Assembly (NCBI GenBank): GCA_027475525.1
Contig: JAMWFC010000049.1
Span: 1,489,297 to 1,553,296 of the forward strand
Direction of reading: 5' to 3'
From: Macrolepiota albuminosa
Taxonomy: Eukaryota; Basidiomycota; Agaricomycetes; Agaricales; Agaricaceae
DNA: 64,000 bases
The notes under the pieces are model-generated. The model saw nothing but the letters and a program-made list of their open reading frames with translations, was not told where the DNA came from and searched no databases. Position 1 is the stretch's first letter. Each line of letters begins with the position of its first letter. Shown piece by piece: positions 11,434-21,211 of the stretch. Made by a program: the position numbers and the translations under genes.

Positions 11434-14400
11434 ACCCCAGTATCAGTCCTATGCTTGGTTCGTTCCATTCAATGCCTCTTATTTCACATAGCTGTTTTGT
11501 GAGTCGCCAGATTGTTTCTTGCCCGGACACCGAGCATGATGTACATAAGTATGTGTTCCATATCTTCAGTGGTGTCGCAGACGTGGCATTTACTTCTGGT
11601 TTTGTAGTTTGGTATCTTTTCCCAGTATTCGCCAATTTTATAGGCATTTTGTGTTGCTTTCCATAGGAAGGCTCTGGCCTCCTTGGTGATCGTTCTGTCC
11701 CTGAGGGCTCTCCAGATGTTCTTGTCCATCAGTGCACTGCCATTACTTTCTTTTATTGCCCATCTTATTCTGTCCAGATTGATTATTGTGCCTCTTCGAG
11801 GGGGGGGGCTTCTCTTCAGTATTCCTTTGTATAGGATTGCTTGCGAGGCTGAGTTGAGCCTCATCCCTGTCGCATGGTATCCTGGTATTGGGGCTATGTC
11901 ATCATATTGTGCTGTCTGGAGCTGTGCTCCCAGCTTTGCTAACTTGTTAGCTTTGTCATTTCCTTCTATATTGCTGTGTCCTTTGACTTTCATTAGAATG
12001 ACTTGTCCTGTTCTTCTCCTCATATACGAGACTGTAGCTTGTAGGATTTCCTTATTCTCTGTTTCCACCCATCCTATGTCCTCAATCTTCCTCAGAGATC
12101 TGATCAGTGCATCAATTGTTATTTTTGAGTTGCTTAGTATTTCTAAGTAGTCATTTGTGTCAGTGTTCTTTACTGCTATTAGTATGGCCAGTGCTTCTCC
12201 AGCATTGTTGGATTGGCTCAGTTGGTTTGGTACCCGCTTTGCAATGTTTCGCTGGTCATTTTCTCCATATCAGACTCCTGCTCCTGCCATTGCATCTTCA
12301 TGGCCATTGTTTATACAGGAGCCATCTGTATAGACTTGTACCCAGTGTGCAGGTCCTATCCTCTTGTCTTTGTTGTGCTCTGTTTCACCATGTTCAGTGT
12401 TTCTGCTGTTTGTTCTCATGGGCTCTTCCTCTGTGAGTATTTGGAAACCCTCACCCAGTGTTGGTCCATTTTGCATGTCCTTCACAAAGAGTGTGGACTT
12501 CCCATTCTTTATCTTCTCTAGGATCAGCTCGTTCACCGGGGGGTTTTTCTTATTGTGTTCTGGGTCCAGGAGGTGCCATTCATTCTTCAGGTTGTTTAGC
12601 AGTTTCCTTATTCCTACACCACATTTGTGTGGGTTACGGCATCTCCCCTTCCTAGCTTCCTTACAATTCATGCATTTACAGTTTTTTCTTGGCTTGTGGT
12701 TGACATTTATCATCATGTTTGTCTGCTTCAGGAGAAGGATTGCATCTCCAATGGTTTTAATCTCATGGTTCGCTCTCAGGCATTTTGCTGTTGCAGTGTT
12801 GTAGCCTAGATTATTTTGATTTTTCAGCCCACTGTGATACTACATCGGCATGTTGAGTTTCATCCTGGGCTTCATACCCTTGGGCAGTAGGGCCACTTTG
12901 TATTTTTGGGCTGTTGTGATCATCTTTCTCAGTGTGTGTGGGAGGCCCTCTTCTCTTTCTCTTGAGTATATGGTTAGCATTTGGAGGAATACATTCTGGT
13001 ATGCTCTGTCGTCTTCTACTCTCCATCTTTTGTTTAGGTTCATTTTCATCAGGGAGTCTGCGACCTTGGCCCATGTCGGCCTTGTCTTGGAGAGATTTAG
13101 GTATCTCTTCACCTTCATGAGCTTTATTGCATCATTTCTAATTCTTAAATCTAGCAATTTCTTCCCTCCTTGTTTGATGGATTTGCTCAGGGTCTCTAAA
13201 CCTACTGTTGGGTGAGAGGCTCCCCCCCAAATGAATTGTCTTATTGTCCTGGTCAACCTTTGCTCTATTGCCATGTTAAAGAGGAGACAGAACATAGGGT
13301 CTCCTTGGTGTACCCCTCTTGTCACTTTGAAGGGGGAGCTTCTCTCGCCATTTATCATGATGGTGGTTTTGGCCTCCTGGTATAGTGCTCATACTGTGTT
13401 AATAAATTTCTTTGGGAAGCCAAACTTTTTCAGTGTCACCCATAGGAAGGCGTGTCTTATCTTGTCGTATGCCTTCTCTTGGTCGAGGCATACTATCATC
13501 CCGTTTGTTTCTTTCTTTTCTCTCCACACGATTACCATGTGCGCTAACTCTGTTTGATCTTCTATGCATCTCCCTCTCATGAAACCTGCTTGGTCTAGGT
13601 GGATTATGTCCGGTGTGGTCTTGGTAAGCTTGTTTACTATGGTTTTAGTGTATATCTTATAGTCTGTGTTCAGGATTGTGATTGGTCTATAGTTGCCAAT
13701 GTTTGTCCGGTCTCCTTTCTTGTATATGGGGCATAGCCATCCTTCCACAAAATTTGTGTCTGGGACCATCCCGTGGTCTTCTATGTCATTGTAGAGTATT
13801 GTCAAATAATTGGCCACATCGAAAGTGGGTTCTCTATCTTCTCTGTTATCTTCCTCATTATCATTTTCTGTGTCCCTTTCACTTTTCATAGTGCTTAAAA
13901 GGCTTTTCCAAACTTCTTGCAGTATTCCATCCAAGCCTGCTGCTTTTCTGTTTGGGAGGTCCTCTATTGCCGCCTTCACTTCTTTCCTTGTTATGCTTGT
14001 GCTCATCAGTTTCACTTGTTCTTCCTTCAGTTTGACTTTAATGTGTCTCAGAACTGACTTGGTATTTCTCCTGTGCTCTCTAGGGTCACTTATTGGGTCT
14101 TTCTCCTGTAGTTCGTCATGATACTTCCTTGTCAGGTTGGACATGGTGTCTGAGCATCTGGTTAGTGGTTTGCCCGGCCTGCTTTCGTCTTTCAGTGCTA
14201 CCACTATGTCGTGTTGGATAGGTGCCTTGTTTGCATTGATCCACAGCTTTCTCAATGTCTCCCCTTCTATGAAGAATTTTGTTTTGGTGTTATCTCTGCT
14301 CCTCTTCATCTTAAGTCTTTTGAGCTCTTTTATCCTCTCGTTGAGTATGGCCACTTCCTCACCCTTTTTTTGGTTGTCCCACTCATCCCTTCTCAGAGCA

Positions 14401-15501
14401 TTTCTTTTGTTGTCTTCCAGGTTGTCTATGTTCTTATTTATTTTCGATGTTATGCACTTCACATAGTGACATATCTCTTAAATTAGTGCCTCCTTCATTT
14501 TAACATGGACTTTTTGAGGGTTGTGTTCTGTTATTAAAGTCTCCTATCATGCACGTGGGTTTCTCCCACTTCTCCTTTCTCCATTTTTCTTTAATTTGTT
14601 CCCAGAATTCTCTGTTCTTATTCGGTTAGTTTGGGGCATATACCGCCAGGCATGTGGTGGTTGTCTCTTGTGTCCATGGTATGTCTACTATCATTGCCCT
14701 TTCTCTTATCAGGGTTTCTGAGCTTGCTTCCTTCCACTTTGTCGTCCTTTTATTTAGAATTACTGCTATTCCCATTTTGTTAGGTGTTGATTTGTCTAGA
14801 GTAGATATAAAGTGTAGTCTTCTCTCATATACCTCGTTCAGATGTTATCTTTCTTTGTCTGTCAGATGAGTTTCCTGGATGGTAAGGACATCTATCTTTT
14901 CTTTCGTGATCATGTCGCTTATCTCCCTCTATTTGTGCTTTGTCAGACTAGAGCCAGCCCCCTTGATGTTTAGTGTCACCATCTTTAAAGCCCCACTCTG
15001 GGGTTTCTTTCATGGTCTAGATGTTGCAGTGTTTTGCATTTTGTCTGTCATGTTGTCCTTTTCTTGTTGTGGGTGCTCTGTGTTGATTTGCGTGTCATCT
15101 GGCAGATGTTGTGTCTCATTTTGGACTTGCGTTTGCCCTACATTTTGGGCGCTCAGCTGTGTGTCATCTATTTTGCTCCTATCTGGCGCTTTGCTACAGT
15201 TGGGTTGGGATGTCCTAAGGTTCTCATCTGTTGCCAATCTCTGTGTGGGTATGGTTCTGTTACCATTTTTGTATCTATTCTGACACATTTCCCTTCTATT
15301 AGGGCCCTCCATTTGTTGGGGTTCAGGCATTTCGGCGCCTTCTGCGGAATCTATATCAACCTCAGCTTCTCTAGCCTGTGCCCGCTGTGGGCTCCCGCCT
15401 CCAAAACCCCAGCCATGGGTTATTGGGGGACTGAGCAGTGGCCTGGTCATGTCCCCCTCTCCTCGCTGGGGAGCTGTTACTGTAGGACCATCTTTGTTCA
15501 C
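11434..15501 (-). pseudogene. LINE ORF2 polyprotein: endonuclease, reverse transcriptase, RNase H (broken)
   Basis: From the N-terminus: a polar leader (15,501-15,010). Then an apurinic-type endonuclease (about 14,985-14,520) with LNIKG, IQETHL and GDFNN motifs and several TAG stops. A long RT frame follows (14,462-13,389) with AAGLDGI, GNYRPITILNTDYKI, DQAGFMRGR and DQEKAYD. A second RT frame (13,358-12,840) begins GVHQGDP and then jumps directly to the tail motif RQFIWGG, so the segment carrying the catalytic (F/Y)ADD is missing. A Cys-rich cluster follows (about 12,690-12,620). RNase H has VYTDGSCINNG (about 12,330) and ends with KVKGHSNIEGNDKANKLAK (about 11,990). The frame then reaches a CHVC...H motif at about 11,580 before the LTR insertion. 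It is not functional. Confidence 0.85.
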
Positions 15502-15718
15502 CTGTGTTAGTTGTATTTATCATTGTCTTATGTTGTATCTTCATGGTTAGTATTGGTTCTGTAAAAAAAAGGGGGGGTTTCAGTGCAATGGGTTGTTGGA
15601 TTGGTCGCTTTGACGTCGGTCTTAGTTTTTTACATTTCCCTGTTGATATGACATAGTCTTAGTTACTTTGTTTGGAGTAGTCCTAGTACAGGCTTAGTTT
15701 TATTATGGGTTCTCTTAG

Positions 15719-17521
15719 TTATACACGGCCTCTACCCTGTTGTGGGTACCCATTTTCTCTGCCTCGATAGAGATGTCCTCTCCTTTGCCAGGGGCTGCCT
15801 CTTCCCCTCAGTCTCAGGTTAGAGTGCACCCAGTTGTATTCGTCCTGTACCTCATCAGCAAAATCTGTGGTGCTGGCAGTGTCACCTGCACTATTGAGTC
15901 GGTACCCCAGCCATCCTGGGAGCCTGGAGAAGGGGCAGTTGTAGGAATCGTGGTCTGCCGATTTGCATCCAGTACAGAGTGGTTGTTCATGCATTCTGGT
16001 GAGTGCATATCCTTTCCCAAAGGTCAGGGTCTTGAAGGTGCACACCCTCATTTTTCTCCTCAGCTGTTTGTAAGTTTTGTCACTGTAACCTGAGTCTCTC
16101 TTCAGATATAGGTTTCAGCATCTGACTATTCCTGTTCAGTATTTGACAGGGAGGAATGCTGCTCTGACATCTAAGGTGTCGTTGGGGAGAGTGTCCATGT
16201 TCAAGTAGTTTTCTAGTATTGCACATATCTCGGGTGATGTTTGGAAGGTCCTCTTTGCCAGGTCCTCTACTAGCTCCTGTGCCCCCTCAGGATTGTTGTA
16301 GGTGAACCCCCTCATTGTGAGTATATATAGGTGTCTGGGGAGGTGTCGGGGCAGGAAGAAAACTGTCGCTTCTGGAGATGCAACCACCTTAAGGTCTAGG
16401 AGCCTTTGTATTTGTTGGCTGTCTAGTCCGACAACCAGGAGGTGGTAGGGGTGCGGAAACTTATTATCTCCATCAGGGGGTAGGTCCTGCTCAGGGAAGA
16501 TCATGGCAACACTCTCATCACGTTATATGTACACGAGGTTCTTTATGACATTCTTTATCATGTTGCCCACTTTCATCTTGCCGTTTTCTGTTGGCTCATA
16601 TTTGGCACAGTAGAGTCGGGCCCAGATCGTTGGTACAGCTATGTCTTCCCACTTGTTTGCTGTGCCCGCTGTGATATTGAAGGCAGGGTCTGCTGCTAGA
16701 TAAACCTTTGGCCATCCACCAGGGGGGTAGCCGTTTGGTGGAAGCCTTTCCTGTTTGTGGTTATGTTCCCTTCCATTGTCTCAAACCATAGTTCAGGGTC
16801 ATCCTCTTCCATGCTTCCTCTGTCCTCCTCTTCATCAGGTTCTGGGTTCAGCGTTGAGACGTTCATCGGGCTGCCTGAACATCCTTCATTTCTAGTTCTG
16901 TTTTGGGCATCCAGGGGTGGGGACGGTCTGGGCTGTATCTATGCAGTTTGCTTGTATTAGAGGAAGGGTCTGTTAATCCAGGAAAAGTCTCTTGCCTCTA
17001 GGCCCCCAGGCCTCTGTTGCCTGCCCCCCTTCGTTGGCTCTTGGGGTTGTGCTTGTCCTCCCCTCTTCTGCTCTATTCAGCTGGGTGCTGTCCCTCCCTT
17101 TTGCATCCATGGTGGGTATAGGCTTAGCAGGGGTTGGGCTGGGGCTAGGTGTGTCCCTATGTGTTCCTTCATCCTCATCTATGACAGAGCCATTTTTGGT
17201 CGCTTGCCTTTTCTGGGATCTCTCCTTGAGGGGGGACTCCATGTGGGTATACTTGTTGCTGTTGCGGAGCTTCCTCCTGGCTGCTTTTGCTTTCTTTTGG
17301 TTCTTTTTGGGCATTACGGTTTGCCAGCCATCGACTCCTCCATTTTGTAGGAGAGCATTTACGTCCTCACTTGCTCTCCCTAAGGTGTTGTCAACTTCGA
17401 TGCCCATCGCCCCTGTTGTGCTCAGGTTGTTCTCGATGTAGACTTGTTCCTGCGTCGGGATCATTGGCATAGAGGATAAGGGGACCTCTGGTGAGGATGC
17501 TTGGGGGGGATCTACCTGCAT
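15719..17521 (-). pseudogene. LINE ORF1 (Gag-like RNA-binding protein, broken)
   Basis: Starts MQVDPPQASS at 17,521. The N-terminal 180 residues are polar and disordered. A middle block (16,504-16,136) has a folded-looking HPYHLLVVGLDSQQIQRLL segment. The C-terminus carries one zinc knuckle, CTGCKSADHDSYNC (about 15,950), followed by an RG-rich tail (RLRGRGSPWQRRGH). This order, and the position upstream of ORF2, identify it as the LINE nucleic-acid chaperone. Stops at about 16,973 and 16,136 and small frame breaks interrupt it. The 5' UTR lies at 17,522-18,168. Confidence 0.7.
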
Positions 17522-18168
17522 CTCCTCTGGGTCTCAGTCTGGCATGAGTGCCTTCATTTTTCTTCCAGGAGATCCAGTCACAGCTTCCACATATGAGCGT
17601 TCAGAAAGTGGGCTCAAGGGTCTCTCCATGTCCATGTGTGTCTGGTGCTTTTGTTTGGGTGAATTTGGGTGCTAAACGTATTTTTCGGATGTTATTTATC
17701 TTTCCAGTTTCGCCGGACTCTCCTGATTTTTGAGGGTTCTGATTTGATTCAGTTTCTTAGGCTTATCTTGGGGGTTTTTTTGCATTTTGTGCTTCATATA
17801 GCTTGTACTGTGTCCTGCTTTCCTGGAGAGCATACTATAGTTTTAAATTCGGGGTTCAGCCTCTCCCTTGTGGGGGAGACGATGTCCCATCTTCCTGTCG
17901 GTACTAAGTTAACTACCGGTCTCCGGCTTTGTAATGCCCGGTTTGTGCTCTTTGCATTTTTACATGAGTGGCCCTCTCATTTTCGAGGGATCCAGCTCTG
18001 GGGGGAGAGTTCTATACTCATGAAACCAACTTGAGAGCCCCTCTATTGTGGCTACCCTCTATGGGTCCTCTAGTTTGCCAGTTGGTGTTCTGGTCCGCTA
18101 GAGGCGGCAGGGGTGCTCGCAAGCACGTGCCTTCCCGTAACCATGATGGTGGTTCGGGTTCAAGTTGC

Positions 18169-18190
18169 CCCCCTTCTTACCCTTCTTATT
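18169..18190. repeat. LINE target site duplication, right copy
   Basis: Exact second copy of the 22-bp sequence at 10,351-10,372. The host sequence continues AGAGGGGATAAG directly after it. Removing the LINE and one copy gives a continuous pre-insertion site. Confidence 0.85.
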
Positions 18191-18424
18191 AGAGGGGATA
18201 AGTGGGACACCCAGGTGACGAAAACCAAATCACCTCAAAAGGTTTTGTCCGGTCAGGTGCACCAAAGAATCGACTAACCTATAGAGGTTGTGAATGATCG
18301 TTTGAGAAAAGAATGTTTATGGCCCGGTTTAGCTTTGACATGGTTCAGTCATTGGAATGTAGAAAGGTGAACCAGATGATACGGAGCCAAGGTATAAGAG
18401 GGTATATATGATATATAATAATAC

Positions 18425-18513
18425 GCATTAATGGGGTAGTGGTAACCTGGGTCGTTGCCATCATATTGAGTGAGACTTTCGACCCGCCGGGGGTTCGATT
18501 CCCCCTTAATGCA
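18425..18513 (+). tRNA. tRNA-Gly (GCC anticodon), with an 18-nt intron
   Basis: A full cloverleaf can be drawn. The 7-bp acceptor stem is perfect (GCATTAA with TTAATGC, discriminator A513). The D arm is GGGT-AGTGGTA-ACCT. The anticodon stem is GGTCG/CGACC with loop TTGCCAT, giving anticodon GCC (glycine). The T arm is GGGGG-TTCGATT-CCCCC. The anticodon loop is interrupted after position 37 by about 18 nt (TCATATTGAGTGAGACTT), the canonical eukaryotic tRNA intron site. Mature length is about 71 nt, normal for tRNA-Gly. Box A (TGGGGTAGTGG) and box B (GGTTCGATTCC) are intact. A T6 terminator follows at about 18,531. This is host DNA between the LINE and CTK3. No CCA is encoded, as expected. Confidence 0.9.
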
Positions 18514-18892
18514 CCGAGTCAGTCTGGAATGTTTTTTGTCCAAAGTTGACTTGCACATGACGCCCACTTTTGCCAGTTGGACAATGTATGAATTCTAATT
18601 TCACAGTCCAAATCCTTGACTTTAAACGATACTTTGTCTTTTTTTTGTGAGGTGGAATCATAGTGACTTGCCAACTCCGGGGAAGTCAAGGGTCCTTCTC
18701 AATTGGCCCTGTTGCTATGTCGATAAATACTAAGGGAGCAAAGGGAACAAAGTATTGAGACAGTTCACGGTCTTATACAAGGTGTAGTCCAACCTCATCA
18801 TTTTCCGCATGATTCGCGGGCGACAATATTTTCTCAAATGACAGAGAGTTGGAAGCCTACATAGTCGAAGCGTAAAAAATAAATACCATAGG
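18514..18892. other. Intergenic host sequence
   Basis: No gene recognised between the tRNA and the 3' end of CTK3. It starts with the tRNA terminator T-run and should contain the CTK3 3' UTR. Confidence 0.45.
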
Positions 18893-19859
18893 TTACCGCA
18901 ATGACGAAAGATCCATTGGACCCTCTCCCTCAGCCGGAAAACACAAATCTGCCTCCTCTGTTGCCGCCTCTACATCGTCCTCATTCCAATCGCTTGTCGT
19001 CTCCCACTCATTCTCGAACTCAATGTCGATTGTCAACTCTTGCGCCCCGTCACCGGTGTTCGTGAGCGGCATGAACGAAGCCAGCAGGGGTTGTTGATAC
19101 GAAGAGGGATTATGGGTAATTGGTTGCACCCAACGTCGCTCGCGAAGGCGCTTGTGTCGTTCCCTATCTTCTTCGATGCGTTTGAAGACTTCGTTGCGTG
19201 GAAGTAGTGCATGGTGATGGTGGTGGGAGGAGGACGCAGGCGAGGTTGGGTTTGTTGAATCGAGAGCGGTTTGGCGGGCGTTGAGGCATGTGAGGACGTC
19301 GTCGACCGTCTGAGGATCGATGACTCGTTTACTTCGCCAACTCTGTAATATCTGAAAGGAGTTTCAGAACATGATAGAGAGAGATTTGAGAAAACTCTCA
19401 CTTGTCTCGTGCTGACGAGATTTGGAAGCCCTTGCCGGCCTTTTGGGACGACATTTTCGACGATTTTGCCCAGGTCGCGAGCGACGAAGTTCACGTAGAG
19501 GTTTGATTCTCTGTCTTGACCTTTCGCACGCGTTTTGACGAGGAGACATGTCTCGCACAGGCTATCGAGGAAATAGAGGATGTTTATACGTGAGTTGACT
19601 GTGCCCTAGAAATTCGTCAGGCTAGTATTGTGGTTGCTATCAAGCGACATACCTTCTGACACTCTTCAGCAATACAGTCCATAGATCTTCTCCACATCCG
19701 GGGAAGTATTTCACGGCAAAACCGACTACTCTTTGTATCGACTGTTGGGACCTGCGCTACTCACGTTTTAGTGAAAATTATAGAGTACGAACTGTTTACT
19801 GACGCGTTCAGTCGTCTCAGCAAAGCAAGGAATTGCATTCTTACTTCAAAAGGGTCCAT
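18893..19859 (-). CDS. CTK3: CTD kinase subunit gamma (Ctk3-like), possible 1-nt frameshift
   Basis: The product is the non-catalytic gamma subunit of the CTDK-I complex, which phosphorylates Ser2 of the RNA polymerase II C-terminal repeat. Gene model: exon 1 19,859-19,804, exon 2 19,751-19,653, exon 3 19,605-19,402, exon 4 19,351-18,893, with GT-AG introns of about 50 bp. The N-terminus reads MDPFEVRMQFLALLRRLNAS then QQSIQRVVGFAVKYF. Exon 3 gives RINILYFLDSLCE and VNFVARDLGKIVENVVP, and the exon 3-4 junction gives STRQ-ILQSWRSKRVIDPQTVDDV. These are hallmarks of the CTK3 family (CID-like domain plus C-terminal domain). The tail is His-rich, then acidic. Within exon 2, near 19,679-19,681, the frame must slip by one base to connect GEDLW with DCIAEECQK. 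This is either a 1-nt deletion or a sequence error. The gene is divergent from GCN1. Confidence 0.88.
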
Positions 19860-20149
19860 ATTGAGCTCAAAAGCAAACTGTGAGGTATAAGATCAGCCGC
19901 GAGGTTACTGTTCAGGAAAGAAACGTCTATAAATCTTTTAACAAACAGGGTCTCCAACAGTCAATAAGACGAATTCCCACGATCACTGAACGAAAAATTA
20001 TTGACTCTAGCTTCTGTTCTCTTCACATTACTGCTTCATCCTTGTTCAATCTGTCTAAAAGGGCGACTTTTACGAAGCTCAAGAAGCAGGAGAAGTCCAT
20101 TGGGTCTTTGAGCGGGGCAGAGATTCAATCGTGTATATCCGCAACAGTC
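19860..20149. promoter_or_regulatory. Divergent CTK3-GCN1 intergenic/promoter region
   Basis: 290 bp separate the two divergent start codons and must hold both 5' UTRs and core promoters. I see no strong TATA box. An open frame through this region (from 19,880) stays in frame with the GCN1 start, but I see no conserved coding in it, so I start GCN1 at the ATG at 20,150. Confidence 0.4.
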
Positions 20150-21021
20150 ATGGATGATCCAGATGCACGTACCAGTGGCTTTTCGTGGCAACGAGATCGG
20201 GTGTCAGATGATTGGCAAAGATCACTAGAATATGCTCAAGATACTCTATTAAGAGCAAAGATGAAAGAAAGGGTGCTGTTTTTGCAGGACGAGCTGTTGT
20301 CGCTGGCGAAACATGCAGGTTCGTTGTGCGTCGCTCTGCAAAACCTTCAATGACGAGTAGACTGTTTTAGACCTATCTTTATCACAAATCATGGACGTGT
20401 TCAAGGTTTTAACACTGACTTACCCGCGATATCCTGACAACGCATCGCGAGATGCAGTCGAAGCAGTCGGCATGGAGTTGATAAGGAGGGACGAACTACG
20501 GGGGTTACCAGACGGCACGGCGAGCGAAGTCAAGCTGGGCGTCACAGAGAAGATCCTCGGCTGGCTCTCAAACGAAGTCGCGCGTCTCGTAAAACGCGGT
20601 TCTCCGAGGTCAGAGCCAGATTCTGTCCTGATCCCGATGATCGCGTGTTCAATTTCTATTCCCCTTCATTCTAGCTCGTACGCGTCTTCAGACCTGTTTG
20701 TACTTTTGAGTTGGTCCTGTGGAATATACACTACCTGTGTCAACACAAATCCTGAATTTTCGTCCCTGAACGTTTGGCGCGTGCTTGTGGGATCGATGGC
20801 AACTTTGCTGGACATGATCAACGCCTCAGCAAAGGCAAAACAATCACTGGTGCATGGTGCTTTGGTACGCGTTAGACGTGCCCTGCGTTCGGTAAGAGAA
20901 GTTGGACGCGTGTTTCGCGTTGCATGTCTTGACAATTCGAGCAGGCCGGGGAGAAGATACCGACGTTGATTAGTACTTTGTTAGCCATCACAAAATCGAG
21001 CCAGTCCCCGCTTAAAATGAC
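20150..21021 (+). CDS. GCN1: Gcn1 translational activator, 5' segment (before Copia insertion)
   Basis: N-terminal part of Gcn1, the large HEAT-repeat ribosome-binding protein that activates the eIF2-alpha kinase Gcn2 under amino-acid starvation. Exons: 20,150-20,318, 20,371-20,608, 20,675-20,891, 20,945-21,021, separated by GT-AG introns of 52, 66 and 53 bp that keep frame. Recognisable stretches are FKVLTLTYPRYPDNASRDAV and VWRVLVGSMATLLDMI. The fourth exon reads GEKIPTLISTLLAITKSSQ and is cut after codons K-M-T by the Copia element at a duplicated ATGAC. Its second half resumes at 25,851 with LLLGVSVSVLVRLKNV in the same frame. The reading continues across the deleted insertion, so the gene was intact before transposition. 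Confidence 0.88.
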
Positions 21022-21182
21022 TGTTAATAATAGAGATTAGATTCAACTCAGAAGCGACCACAGATAATGGTAAGCGACTGAGGTGCGTTACGGCGAAAAT
21101 TGTAATATTAGTAAGTGAAAGTATAAATAAGGAAATTGATCGTGATTGAATAACAAGAGGGATGTGGAGGCCTATCTCAACA
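21022..21182 (-). repeat. Copia 3' LTR
   Basis: 161 bp, the downstream LTR in the element's own orientation. Reads as identical to 25,685-25,845. The polypurine tract lies just inside it, at about 21,183-21,195 on the plus-strand map. Confidence 0.93.
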
Positions 21183-21211
21183 CTCCCCCTGGACTCGCAT
21201 CCCGAAGTCGA

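Larger units (their letters stand above)
10373..18168 (-). mobile_element. Near full-length non-LTR retrotransposon (LINE, Tad/I-like)
   Basis: The element reads right to left: 5' UTR about 18,168-17,522, ORF1 17,521-15,719, ORF2 15,501-10,480 (endonuclease, reverse transcriptase, RNase H), then an A-rich tail at 10,405-10,373. It is bounded by an exact 22-bp target duplication (10,351-10,372 and 18,169-18,190). A 499-bp solo LTR from another element lies inside ORF2. The domain order endonuclease-RT-RNase H fits the fungal Tad1/I group; clade placement is inference. Several stops and a deletion of the catalytic RT motif show that this copy is dead. Apart from the solo LTR and the RT deletion, it is a rare complete 5'-to-3' copy. 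Confidence 0.85.

Noticed and set aside
12107..12804. Hydrophobic plus-strand ORFs resembling membrane proteins
   Set aside because: They are antisense shadows of the LINE ORF2 minus-strand frame; lysine-rich coding gives hydrophobic reverse frames.
19880..20149. Open frame upstream of and in frame with GCN1
   Set aside because: It lies in the divergent promoter region with CTK3 and shows no Gcn1-like sequence. The conserved protein begins near the ATG at 20,150.
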